This document shows positions 33,662 to 42,058 of a stretch of DNA of 57,397 nt, piece by piece. The notes under the pieces are model-generated. The model did not search any database. It saw only the letters and a list, made by a program, of their open reading frames with translations, and was not told where the DNA came from. This DNA is from Microbispora hainanensis. Lineage in GTDB: Bacteria; Actinomycetota; Actinomycetes; Streptosporangiales; Streptosporangiaceae. The DNA lies in assembly GCF_006874475.1 (NCBI RefSeq), contig NZ_VIRM01000060.1:1-57397 (forward strand). The letters run 5' to 3'. Each line of letters begins with the position of its first letter. Position 1 is the first letter of the stretch. The position numbers were made by a program, and so were the translations under genes.

Positions 33662-34573
33662 TCACTCCTTGGTGCCTCCGGCCGTCATGCCGGCCACCAG
33701 GAAGCGTTGTGCGAAGAGGAAGACGATCAGCACCGGCAGCACCGAGATGACGGTGGCGAGCGCGAGTGTGGGCAGCTGCACCGACTGGGCGCCGGCGGAG
33801 CTCGGATTGAACGCCGGCGTCGAGGCGAGCAGGGAGGTCAGGCCGACCTGGATCGGATAGCCCTCGCTCGACGGCAGCATCACGAAGGGCAGGAAGAAGT
33901 TGTTCCAGTTCTGGACGAAGCTGAAGAACGCGACCAGGGCGACGATCGGCGCGGCCAGCGGCAGCGCGACCCTCGTGAACACCTGGAACTCGCCGCATCC
34001 GTCCAGGCGCGCCGCCGCGAGCAGGTCACGGGGAATGCTGGTGGAGAAGTAGATGTAGGTGAGGTAGACGCCGAAGGGGAAGAACGACATCGGCAGGATC
34101 ACCGACAGCGGGCTGCCGATCAGCCCCACCACGTTGAGTTCGAGGAAGATCGGCAGCACCAGCGCGGTGTTCGGGATCAGCATGACGACCAGCGTCAGCA
34201 CCAGGAGCAGCCGCCGGAACCGGAACTCCGTCAGCGCCATCGCATAACCCGCCGGAATGCTCGCGATGAGCGTGATGACGAGCGCACCCAGCGCGTACAG
34301 CGCCGAGTTGCCCACCCACGCGGTCACCGCGCCGTCCTGGAAGGCGAACAGCTGCGTCCAGTTGGCGGCCAGGTCGCCGAGGCTGCCGGGCTGGAACGGG
34401 TTGCCGACGATGAGCGCGTGTGCCGACTTCGTCGTCGCCAGCAGCAGCCAGACGATAGGTATCACGAAGAACAGCACGAAGATCGCGACCACGACCGCGA
34501 TGATCGTCCGCACGCTCCAGCCGCTGACACTGTTCCCTCGCCCCGCCGGGCGACGGACGTCGACTGTGGTCAT
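33662..34573 (-). CDS. Sugar ABC transporter permease (MalG type)
   Basis: The 303-aa protein has six membrane segments and an EAA loop (LAAARLDGCGEFQVFTRVALP). It pairs with the permease encoded 4 bp upstream. It sits between that permease and the dehydratase gene, and the 28-bp gap suggests one operon. Confidence 0.9.
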   Translation of the reverse strand: MTTVDVRRPAGRGNSVSGWSVRTIIAVVVAIFVLFFVIPIVWLLLATTKSAHALIVGNPFQPGSLGDLAANWTQLFAFQDGAVTAWVGNSALYALGALVITLIASIPAGYAMALTEFRFRRLLLVLTLVVMLIPNTALVLPIFLELNVVGLIGSPLSVILPMSFFPFGVYLTYIYFSTSIPRDLLAAARLDGCGEFQVFTRVALPLAAPIVALVAFFSFVQNWNNFFLPFVMLPSSEGYPIQVGLTSLLASTPAFNPSSAGAQSVQLPTLALATVISVLPVLIVFLFAQRFLVAGMTAGGTKE

Positions 34574-34577
34574 GACC

Positions 34578-35513
34578 TCAGTCCTTCTCGAACAGGCCGC
34601 CGCGCGTCACGAAGACGGCCGACAGCGCGAGGGCGATGACGAGCAGCAGCAGGGAGATGGCCGCCGCTCCGTTGAAGTCGTTCTGCTGGAACGCGTACTG
34701 GTAGGCGAGCTGGTTGAGCGAGTAGTCGTTGGGCACGACCGCGTTGCTCGCCTGCGAGAGCAGTTGCGGCTCGACGAACAGCTGCGTGCCGGCGGCGAGC
34801 GACATGATGCCCATGTACGAGATCCACTTGCGCAGCATCGGCAGCTGGATGCGCCGGGCGATCTGCACGGCGGTCGCTCCGTCGATGCGCGCGGCCTCGA
34901 TCACGTCGGGGCTGATGTTGTTCAGCGCGCCGTACATGATGACGATCCAGCCGCCAGCGCCGGTCCAGAACGCGATGATGGCGAACACCGGAGGGAGGTT
35001 CGCGGGCACGATCACCTGCACGAAGCTGGAGAATCCCAGCAGATGCAGCAGGCCGCTGACCGGGCTGGCGGTCGGGTCGAGCACGAACAGCCACAGCATC
35101 ACGCTGGACGCGCCCGCCAGAGCGCCCGGCAGGTAGAAGACGAACCTCAGCGTCCGGCTCAGCCACCGCACCCGGACCGCGTGCACGACGACAGCCAGGA
35201 ACGAGACCAGCACCACCAGGGCCACCAGCCAGATCACCAGGTAGAGCGCGACGTGCGCGACGGCGGGCAGGAAGCGGAAGTCGCTCACGACCTTGGTGAA
35301 GTTGGCGATTCCCGCGAAGCCGCCCTCGCTGTCGGTGAACGCGAGGAAGACTGCGTAGAGGGCGGGCAGGACCCCGAACGCGATCACCAGCGCTGTGTAG
35401 GGAGCGACGAAGCCGTAGCTCATCGCGCTCCGCTCGCCGGCGTCGCTCCTTTCGCCCTGCCCTCCGCGCGGTGCCGTCGTGGCCGACGGGCCGGTCTCGT
35501 TCATGACTGTCAT
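34578..35513 (-). CDS. Sugar ABC transporter permease (MalF type)
   Basis: The 311-aa protein has a polar N-terminus of about 35 residues, six membrane segments and an EAA loop (IEAARIDGATAVQIARRIQLP). It starts immediately after the binding-protein stop. ATG 35513 or 35504 could both serve as start. Confidence 0.9.
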   Translation of the reverse strand: MTVMNETGPSATTAPRGGQGERSDAGERSAMSYGFVAPYTALVIAFGVLPALYAVFLAFTDSEGGFAGIANFTKVVSDFRFLPAVAHVALYLVIWLVALVVLVSFLAVVVHAVRVRWLSRTLRFVFYLPGALAGASSVMLWLFVLDPTASPVSGLLHLLGFSSFVQVIVPANLPPVFAIIAFWTGAGGWIVIMYGALNNISPDVIEAARIDGATAVQIARRIQLPMLRKWISYMGIMSLAAGTQLFVEPQLLSQASNAVVPNDYSLNQLAYQYAFQQNDFNGAAAISLLLLVIALALSAVFVTRGGLFEKD

Positions 35514-35514
35514 G

Positions 35515-36882
35515 TCACTTGACCGTATAGCCGTTGACCTGCGCCTGGTTCTTGATCGCGGTCTCCCATTCGGGAAGCATGTCGACCAGGTTCTTGCCGC
35601 TCGCGATCGCAGGAGTGATCGTCTTCGCCCAGATCGCCTCCTGGCTGAAGACGCCGGAGCCCCACCCGTTCCAGATCTGCGACCCGGCCGTGAGCAGAGC
35701 CTGCAGATCGGTCGCGTAGTAGCCGCTCGACTCCTGCTTCTTGAGCCACTTCTCCGCGGCAGGCGCGTAGGCCGGGTAACCGGGAGCGACGTTCACCTGG
35801 TAGTCGTCGGCCGTCGTGACGAACTCGACGAACTTCTCGGCCGCCTTGAGGTTCTTGGAATGGCTGCTGACGAACCAGGTGCCGCCGCCGACGTTGCCGG
35901 TCGCGGGGGTGTCGCCCTGCCACGTCAACGGCGCCGCGACGCCGAGCTGACCCGCGGGGACGTTGAGCGACTGCGGATTGTTGAAGATGGCTCCCGCGTA
36001 CCAGGCCGGCCCGGGCATCAGGAGCACCTTACCGGTGTACTTCTTCACGAACTCGGGCGTGAACACGCTCAGGTTGGGCGTGGTGCCGTTCTTGATGAGA
36101 ACGTCGAGCATCGACGCGACGCGCTTGCACTCCGCGGTGCCGGTGCTGACCGTCACCGTCGTCGGACCGGTGACGCCGTTCGCCTGGCACTTGCCGCTCC
36201 AGAAGTAGATCTCCGAGGCGAACGAGTCTCCGACGGCGCCGACGATGTAACCGGGGTGCTCCTTGGCCACCTTCTCGCCGAGCGTCTGGTACTCCTCCCA
36301 CGTTGTGGGGAGGGTGTAGCCGAACTTGTCGAGCAGCTCCTTGTTGTACCAGAGCACGACCTGGGCGAGGTCGTTGCGCAGGCAGTAGACCTTGCCCTCG
36401 ACCGTGCACGGGTCGAGCGAACCCGGGGTGAAGGAGTCGAGAGCGGTCTTCGGGACGAGCCCGCTGTTGAGCACGGCCGCGAAGGCCTGCTTGCCGTTGC
36501 TCTTCTGGCTCGCCCACGCCGCGTCGTTGTTCTGCGTCGAGAACACGACGTCGGGCCAGCCGCTGCCGGCCCGGTCGAAGAGCTGCACCTTCGTACGGAA
36601 CGAGTTGGAGCCGTTCGCCGAGCCGTCGTAGGTGACGACGTCGATCTTGACGTCCGGGTTGGCCTTCTTGAAGGCGTCGGCCGCGCTCACTCTGTCGGAG
36701 TCCACCCATACCGTGATGGGCGCCTTGTCGTCCTGCGTGACCTGCGGGAAACCGTAGGAACCGACTGAGGTGCCGCTATCGCCGCCGCAAGCGGCCAGGG
36801 TGAGGGCGACGGCCGACGCTCCGGCGACGCTGATCGCGCGCATCCATGGGCCCGTGCGTCCGGCTCGTGTGAAACGGAACAT
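35515..36882 (-). CDS. Sugar-binding lipoprotein of CUT1-type ABC importer
   Basis: The 455-aa protein has a lipoprotein signal ending LTLAACGG, and an extracellular solute-binding fold (ITVWVDSDRVSAADAFKKAN, WYNKELLDKFGY, KVLLMPGPAWYAG). ATG 36882 is preceded by AAAGGA; the long upstream frame to 37818 is antisense to the dehydrogenase and not coding. It is the first gene of the operon running to the aldose dehydrogenase. No ATPase gene is linked. The transported sugar is likely the 6-deoxyhexose or its glycoside processed by this operon (inference). Confidence 0.9.
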   Translation of the reverse strand: MFRFTRAGRTGPWMRAISVAGASAVALTLAACGGDSGTSVGSYGFPQVTQDDKAPITVWVDSDRVSAADAFKKANPDVKIDVVTYDGSANGSNSFRTKVQLFDRAGSGWPDVVFSTQNNDAAWASQKSNGKQAFAAVLNSGLVPKTALDSFTPGSLDPCTVEGKVYCLRNDLAQVVLWYNKELLDKFGYTLPTTWEEYQTLGEKVAKEHPGYIVGAVGDSFASEIYFWSGKCQANGVTGPTTVTVSTGTAECKRVASMLDVLIKNGTTPNLSVFTPEFVKKYTGKVLLMPGPAWYAGAIFNNPQSLNVPAGQLGVAAPLTWQGDTPATGNVGGGTWFVSSHSKNLKAAEKFVEFVTTADDYQVNVAPGYPAYAPAAEKWLKKQESSGYYATDLQALLTAGSQIWNGWGSGVFSQEAIWAKTITPAIASGKNLVDMLPEWETAIKNQAQVNGYTVK

Positions 36883-37035
36883 GTGCGAGTCCTTTTTGTC
36901 CTGTCTCCCACATCGGGGGGTGAGAGATGGTGATAAAAGTAACGGCATACGTATGATGTGCGCAAGGTCGCCGCGGACGGTGCCGGTTCGGTGCCGGATC
37001 AGTGCGGTGCGGTGCGAAGGAGAGGGAGAACTCCC
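36883..37035. promoter_or_regulatory. Divergent promoter with CATACGTATG operator
   Basis: A perfect 10-bp palindrome CATACGTATG (36946-36955) extended to ATACGTATGATG (36947-36958) lies between the divergent binding-protein and zinc-dehydrogenase operons. The element recurs at 41003-41014 (ATAGGTATGATG) and, inverted, at 29172-29183. The GntR protein encoded at 29237 is the likely binder. Confidence 0.55.
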
Positions 37036-38064
37036 ATGAAGGGTGCAGCTTATGTGGGCGAGGGCCGTCTGGAGACCGTCTCCGTGGACGTCGGGCCGCC
37101 GGGTCCCGGGGAACTTCAGATCGCCGTAGCCTACTGCGGACTGTGCGGGACCGATCTCCACATCGTGCACGGCGCCATGGACGCCCGGGTGCGCACGCCC
37201 CTCGTGTTCGGCCATGAGACGTCGGGCACCGTGGCGGCGGTCGGCGCGGGCGTGGAGGGCTGGAAGGTCGGCGACCCGCTGACCGTCATGCCGCTGGTCT
37301 GGGACGGCACCTGCGCGGCCTGCCTCGCCGGTCATCAGCACATCTGCCAGAACCTCGTGTTCGTCGGCATCGATTCCCCCGGTGGGCTGCAGCAACGGTG
37401 GAATGTGCCGGCGTCGATCGCCGTGCCGCTTCCTGCCGGCCTCGACCTGCGTACGGCGGCGCTCGTCGAGCCCGTCGCCGTCGCGGTGCACGACGTGCGG
37501 CGTTCCGGCCTCCAGGTCGGCGACCACGCGGTCGTGCTCGGCGGCGGTCCCATCGGCGTGCTCATCGCCACCGTCGCGCGCGACGCCGGCGCCCACGTCA
37601 TGGTCGCCGAGGTGGACGCCTCCCGCAGGAGCCGCGTCGCCGAGCTCGGGTTCGAGGTGATCGACCCCGCGTCGGCCGACCTGACCGCCGAGGTCGGGCG
37701 CTGGACGAACGACGTCGGCGCCGATGTGGTGTTCGAGGTGTCGGGGGCGGCCGCGGCGGCGCGCTCCGCCACCGCGCTGGCGAAGGTGCGCGGGACGATC
37801 GTCGTGGTGGCCATCCACTCCGCCCCTCGCGAGCTGGACCTGCAGCGCGTGTTCTGGCGCGAGCTGCGGCTGCTGGGCGCCCGGGTGTACCAGCGATCGG
37901 ACTTCGAGCGCGCCGTCGACCTGCTCGGCAGGGGCGTGATCCCCACGGAGGCCCTCATCTCCGGCGTCGTCCCGATCGAGGAGGTCGCCTCCGCGATCGA
38001 CGACCTCTCGGCGGGCCGGGCGATGAAGATCCTCGTGGACGTCGCGGGGGAGGCCCGGGCATGA
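37036..38064 (+). CDS. Zinc-dependent medium-chain alcohol/polyol dehydrogenase
   Basis: The 342-aa protein has the MDR plan: catalytic zinc ligands in YCGLCGTDLH and GHETSG, and a Rossmann motif VVLGGGPIGVLIA. The structural zinc lobe shows TCAACLAGHQHIC, so three of the usual four cysteines are present (the first is Asp). It would oxidise a sugar acid or polyol with NAD(P). GAGGGAG precedes ATG 37036. It overlaps the KduD-like gene (ATGA). Confidence 0.85.
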   Translation: MKGAAYVGEGRLETVSVDVGPPGPGELQIAVAYCGLCGTDLHIVHGAMDARVRTPLVFGHETSGTVAAVGAGVEGWKVGDPLTVMPLVWDGTCAACLAGHQHICQNLVFVGIDSPGGLQQRWNVPASIAVPLPAGLDLRTAALVEPVAVAVHDVRRSGLQVGDHAVVLGGGPIGVLIATVARDAGAHVMVAEVDASRRSRVAELGFEVIDPASADLTAEVGRWTNDVGADVVFEVSGAAAAARSATALAKVRGTIVVVAIHSAPRELDLQRVFWRELRLLGARVYQRSDFERAVDLLGRGVIPTEALISGVVPIEEVASAIDDLSAGRAMKILVDVAGEARA

Positions 38065-38846
38065 GCGAGCGGAGCGAGCGAACGGGTGGACACGCCGGAC
38101 TGTTCGACCTGCACGGCCGTCTCGCCGTCGTGACCGGCGCCCGGCGGGGCATCGGCCGCGCCATGGCGGAGGCCCTCGCCGCCGCCGGCGCCGACATCAT
38201 CGGCGTGAGCGCGCAGTCGCGGCCCGACGACGAGGTCGCCGAATCGATCCGCGCGCTCGGCCGGTCCTTCGAGAGCCGGGCGGTCGACTTCGCGGATCGT
38301 GACGCCGTCCTGGCGCTCGGCGCCGAACTCGCGGAACGGGCTCCCGACATCCTCGTCAACAACGCGGGCACGATCGAACGCGCGCCCGCCGCGGAGCATC
38401 CGCTCTCGTGGTGGGACCGGGTCATCGAGATCGACCTGTCGAGCCAGTTCGCCCTCACGCAGCTCGTCGCGCGCCCGATGCTGGAGCGTGGCCGCGGCAA
38501 GATCGTGTTCACGGCGAGCATGCTGAGCTTCCAGGGCGGCATCAACGTGCCCGGCTACACGGCCGCGAAGTCGGGGATCGCGGGCCTCACCCGTGCTCTC
38601 GCCAACGAGTGGGCCGGGCGGGGCGTGAACGTCAACGCCATCGCGCCCGGCTACATCGCGACCGACAACACGGCGGCGCTCCGCGACGACCCCGTACGGT
38701 CGCGGTCGATCCTGGAGCGGATCCCGGCCGGTCGCTGGGGCCGGGGCGACGACCTGGCGGGGGCGGCGGTCTTCCTCAGCTCGGCGGCGTCCGACTACGT
38801 CTCCGGCGCCATCATCCCCGTGGACGGCGGGTGGCTGGCGCGATGA
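38061..38846 (+). CDS. SDR dehydrogenase, KduD-like (keto-deoxy sugar acid dehydrogenase)
   Basis: The 261-aa protein has the classical SDR motifs: TGARRGIG, NNAG, active-site S and YxxxK in GYTAAKSG. The C-terminal region (NVNAIAPGYIATDNTAALR, then PAGRWG and VDGGWLAR) is diagnostic for the KduD group. KduD oxidises or reduces keto-deoxyuronates; related SDRs oxidise 2-keto-3-deoxyfuconate at C4 in fucose routes. Either fits the locus. It is coupled to the zinc dehydrogenase and ends at a strong terminator. Confidence 0.83.
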   Translation: MSERSERTGGHAGLFDLHGRLAVVTGARRGIGRAMAEALAAAGADIIGVSAQSRPDDEVAESIRALGRSFESRAVDFADRDAVLALGAELAERAPDILVNNAGTIERAPAAEHPLSWWDRVIEIDLSSQFALTQLVARPMLERGRGKIVFTASMLSFQGGINVPGYTAAKSGIAGLTRALANEWAGRGVNVNAIAPGYIATDNTAALRDDPVRSRSILERIPAGRWGRGDDLAGAAVFLSSAASDYVSGAIIPVDGGWLAR

Positions 38847-38894
38847 GGCGCTCGCCCGCGTAGGACTCGCCCGCTCATAGAGTCCCCCATACGA

Positions 38895-38926
38895 GAGGCG
38901 GGGAAGCCCTACGGCTTCCCCGCCTC
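38895..38926. terminator. Hairpin between convergent SDR and beta-helix genes
   Basis: GAGGCGGGGAAGCC (38895-38908) pairs perfectly with 38913-38926 across a CTAC loop. It ends both the SDR operon and the opposing secreted-enzyme gene, whose stop is 16 bp away. Confidence 0.8.
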
Positions 38927-38941
38927 GTCGTCGTCCGGGGA

Positions 38942-40963
38942 CTACTTGGTGACCCCCGGGAAGGTCCGCAGGCCGGGCTCGAGGCCGGCCTGCTCGATGA
39001 CCCGCTGGGCCTCGGCGGGCCAGTCCGTGCTCGAAACCTGGACGTTGTCGATCAGCCGGTTGTTGTGCACGTCGGTGTCCGGCGTCTGCGTGACGCCCGA
39101 GTTGTACCAGTTGTTCTGAAGCACGTTGTCGCTGGTGTTGTTGATCGTCCCGTAGGAGTTCGTGAACACCCAGACGCCGCAGTCCTGGATCACGTTGTTC
39201 TTCATCGTCACGTAGCGGGATCCCTCGTCCAGGTAGAGGCCCACCGTCCGCTTGGTGTCGTAGATGTAGTTGCCGCTGAACACGGCGCCGGGGTTGGCCG
39301 ACAGGTTGTACAGGCTGCCGCCGTCGTGGAAGACCTTCTTCACGCCGTGGATCAGGTTGCCGGTCACCTCGGTGTTCCTGAGGGTCGTCGGCGTGGTGTA
39401 GATCGGCTGGTACGCGTACAGGCCCCGGTTCTTGTAGTCCTGGCTGCCGCCCGCGTCGTTCGCGCCCCAGCCCCAGCCGGTGTCGATCCCGTCGTACGCG
39501 AGGTTGGAGACCTCGTTGCGGGCGATCACGGCGTGGTCCACGTAGGTGGTGAGGATGCCGGACATCTCCTTGTAGTCCTTCGCGACGTCGGTCACGAAGT
39601 TGTTGTCGATCGTGATGTCGCGCAGCGTCATCGCCGGGTCGCTCGGGTGGTGGGCGTCCGGCTGCACGCCGCCCGCGACGACCCCCGCGCCACCGAGATC
39701 GGTGAACAGGTTGTGGTGCACGGTCGTCTCGGTGACCCCGAGCCCGATCCCGGCTCCGTTCGCGTTGGCGTCCAAACCAAGGCCGAGGCCGACCTGCCCG
39801 AGGTGGGCGAAGGTGTCGTCGGTGAACTTCACCCGGGTGGCCGCGGCCACCTGGACCGCCGCCGGCATCTGGTTCCAGCCGTTGCGCGCGCCCTCGAACA
39901 GCGGGCAGCCCGACTGGCAGCTGCTCAGATAGTCGGCGGGCTGCGGGTAGGCCTTCGGGATGAAGGCGCCGTTCTGCTGGTCGGCGTAGCCGATCGGCGA
40001 GCCGGGCGACAGCCAGGTCGAGTGCGAGAACTGGATGCCCGAGAAGGTCAGGTCGTGCACCGGCTTCGCGTAGCTGCCCGCGATCTGCACGAGCGACTCG
40101 AGGTAGGGGAGCACGAACGACGCGCCGTCCGGGTCCTCACCGGCGGCGGCGCGGTAGTAGAGCTTGCCGGCGGCCGGGTCCAGATACCACTGTCCCTCCT
40201 GGAGGAACGCGTACGAGTTCTCGAGCAGCAACTGGCCCCCCGCGAACGGGCGCGCCAGCGTGTCGTACCCCCAGTTGTTGTTCTGCCACGCGGGCTGCTG
40301 CATGGTGACCGTCGTCCCGCTGATGCTCTGCACGGGGGCGTACCGGTCGGTGAAGGAGCCCTGGCTCTCCACCTCGATGCGGCTCTGGTCCGGCAGCGTC
40401 GCGAGGTAGTTCAGCGCGGGATTCTTGATCTCCATGCCGGACTCGGTGATCGTCACGTCGCTGCGGTCGATCTTGATGGCCGCGCGCGGCACCGCGGCGT
40501 CGTTCTTGTAGAGCTGACGGCTGTCCTGACCCTTGGGCACCGAGGCGACGAAGATGTTCTTGCCCGCGTCGTACGGCGTCCAGCCGGTCACGGCCCGGCC
40601 GCCCGAGATGATCGGGTGCGCGCCCTTCGCGGCGGTCCAGGTCACCGGCTTGGCGCTGGTTCCCGAGTCCTCCGCGGTGAAACGCAGCGGCTTGTCGAGC
40701 CGGTAGGTCCCGTCCCTCAGCTCGACCGTCACGGCGCTTCCCGCCCGCGCCGACGCGCGTGCCATGGCCTGCGCCGCGGTCAGGGTGCGCAGCGGCTTGC
40801 CCGGCGTGCCCTGATTGTGATCATCCCCGTTCGGGGAGACGACGATGGTGGTCCGGCCGGGGTGGGGCGGCACGGCGAGCGCCGGCGTGGCGCCCGCGAC
40901 GACGATGCCGGCGGTCACGAGGGAGATGCTTCCTACGAGGGACGCCAAATGGCCTTGTTTCAC
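38942..40963 (-). CDS. Secreted parallel beta-helix protein, GH141-like
   Basis: The 673-aa protein has a signal peptide (KQGHLASLVG to ATPALA) and a right-handed beta-helix fold. The N-terminal start TTIVVSPNGDDHNQGTPGKP, ELRDGTYRLDKPL and SGGRAVTGW is typical of GH141-like proteins; repeated NNF/NEV/NLI turns follow up to about residue 640. GH141 includes an alpha-L-fucosidase on pectin side chains and a xylanase. Here the fucose-type neighbours favour the former. GTG 40963 is preferred because AAGGGAG precedes it; ATG 40987 lacks a site. It is divergent from the PfkB kinase gene. Confidence 0.72.
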   Translation of the reverse strand: MKQGHLASLVGSISLVTAGIVVAGATPALAVPPHPGRTTIVVSPNGDDHNQGTPGKPLRTLTAAQAMARASARAGSAVTVELRDGTYRLDKPLRFTAEDSGTSAKPVTWTAAKGAHPIISGGRAVTGWTPYDAGKNIFVASVPKGQDSRQLYKNDAAVPRAAIKIDRSDVTITESGMEIKNPALNYLATLPDQSRIEVESQGSFTDRYAPVQSISGTTVTMQQPAWQNNNWGYDTLARPFAGGQLLLENSYAFLQEGQWYLDPAAGKLYYRAAAGEDPDGASFVLPYLESLVQIAGSYAKPVHDLTFSGIQFSHSTWLSPGSPIGYADQQNGAFIPKAYPQPADYLSSCQSGCPLFEGARNGWNQMPAAVQVAAATRVKFTDDTFAHLGQVGLGLGLDANANGAGIGLGVTETTVHHNLFTDLGGAGVVAGGVQPDAHHPSDPAMTLRDITIDNNFVTDVAKDYKEMSGILTTYVDHAVIARNEVSNLAYDGIDTGWGWGANDAGGSQDYKNRGLYAYQPIYTTPTTLRNTEVTGNLIHGVKKVFHDGGSLYNLSANPGAVFSGNYIYDTKRTVGLYLDEGSRYVTMKNNVIQDCGVWVFTNSYGTINNTSDNVLQNNWYNSGVTQTPDTDVHNNRLIDNVQVSSTDWPAEAQRVIEQAGLEPGLRTFPGVTK

Positions 40964-41059
40964 TTGTCTCTGGCTCCCTTGGTGCATGTGATGTAACACA
41001 TAATAGGTATGATGAAAGCTAAGTAAGGGACGTCCGTCAAGAGGGGTGGGTTCTCGGGC
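40964..41059. promoter_or_regulatory. Divergent promoter of beta-helix enzyme and kinase genes
   Basis: ATAGGTATGATG (41003-41014) matches the ATACGTATGATG element of the 36883-37035 promoter at 11 of 12 positions. A GTGATGTAACACATA stretch (40988-41002) lies next to it. This places the secreted enzyme and the kinase in the regulon of the GntR protein at 29237. Confidence 0.5.
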
Positions 41060-42052
41060 ATGCGCGAACAACGGAGCGAAGGCCCCGTCGGCGGCGGACG
41101 CGTCCAGGTATCCACGCTGGGTGAGGCCATGGTGCGGCTGTCGCCCCCGGCCGGGGAGCGGCTGCGCGACTGCGGCTGGTTGCGGGTGCACGTCGGCGGC
41201 GCCGAGGCGAACGTCGCCGTCGCCCTGGCATCGGTCGGCGTGTCCGCGCGCTGGACGTCGGCGCTGCCGGACTCGGTCCTCGGGCGCCGGGTCGCGGACT
41301 CGCTGTCGAGCGCCGGCGTCGTCCTCGACACCGTGCGGTGGACGGCCGGCGAGCGCCTCGGCCTCTACTTCGCCGAGATCGGCTCCCCGCCCCGCCCGAC
41401 GAGCGTCCTCTATGACAGGGCCGACACCGTGTTCGGCTCACTGCGTGCCGACGACCTCGACTGGGCCACCGTGTGCGAGGCCCGGATCATCCACCTGACC
41501 GGCATCACCGCCGCTCTCGCGCCGGGGTCGGACGCGCTCGTGCTGCGAGCGGCGCGCGAGGGACGCGAGCGCGGCGCCCTGGTCGTCTACGACGTCAACT
41601 ATCGCTCGGCGCTGTCCTCGCCGGAGGCGGCCGCCGCGTTCGCCGCCGAAGTGGCGCCCGACGTCGACCTGCTGCTCTGCCGGGCCGAGGACGCGCGCGA
41701 TCTCTTCGGCCTGACCGGCGATCCCGCGACGCTGGCGAACGAGCTGGTGAGGAGGCTGGCGGTCGGCCGCGTCGTGGTCACAGCCGGGGCCGATGGCGCA
41801 GTGGCCCACTGGGACGGCGAGTCCTTCGCTGCCCCCGCACTGCCCACCGTCGCGGTCGACCGGATCGGCGCCGGGGACGCCTTCGCGGCCGGCGTGCTGT
41901 GGGGCGTGCTCGACGATTCCCCCGAGGACGCGCTCCGCCGGGGAACGGCGATGGCCTCCCTGGCCATGAGCGTCCAGGGAGACCAGTGCCGCTTCAGCGC
42001 GGAGGAGGTGCTTGAGCTCGCCCGGGGCACCGGGCGGGAGGTCCGCCGCTGA
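41060..42052 (+). CDS. PfkB-family sugar kinase, 2-keto-3-deoxy sugar-acid kinase type
   Basis: The 330-aa protein has the ribokinase fold: GEAMVRLSPPAGERL, HVGGAEANVAVALASVGV and the anion-hole motif DRIGAGDAFAAG with catalytic Asp. The N-terminal pattern is close to 2-dehydro-3-deoxygluconokinases (KdgK). It would phosphorylate the keto-deoxy acid produced by the locus. GAGGGGTGGG precedes ATG 41060. It is convergent, 6 bp from the ThuA-protein stop. Confidence 0.8.
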   Translation: MREQRSEGPVGGGRVQVSTLGEAMVRLSPPAGERLRDCGWLRVHVGGAEANVAVALASVGVSARWTSALPDSVLGRRVADSLSSAGVVLDTVRWTAGERLGLYFAEIGSPPRPTSVLYDRADTVFGSLRADDLDWATVCEARIIHLTGITAALAPGSDALVLRAAREGRERGALVVYDVNYRSALSSPEAAAAFAAEVAPDVDLLLCRAEDARDLFGLTGDPATLANELVRRLAVGRVVVTAGADGAVAHWDGESFAAPALPTVAVDRIGAGDAFAAGVLWGVLDDSPEDALRRGTAMASLAMSVQGDQCRFSAEEVLELARGTGREVRR

Positions 42053-42058
42053 TCCCGG

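Noticed and set aside
35515..37818. A 767-codon protein ending in the binding protein
   Set aside because: The first 310 codons are antisense to the zinc dehydrogenase; a lipoprotein signal and ribosome site fix the start at 36882.
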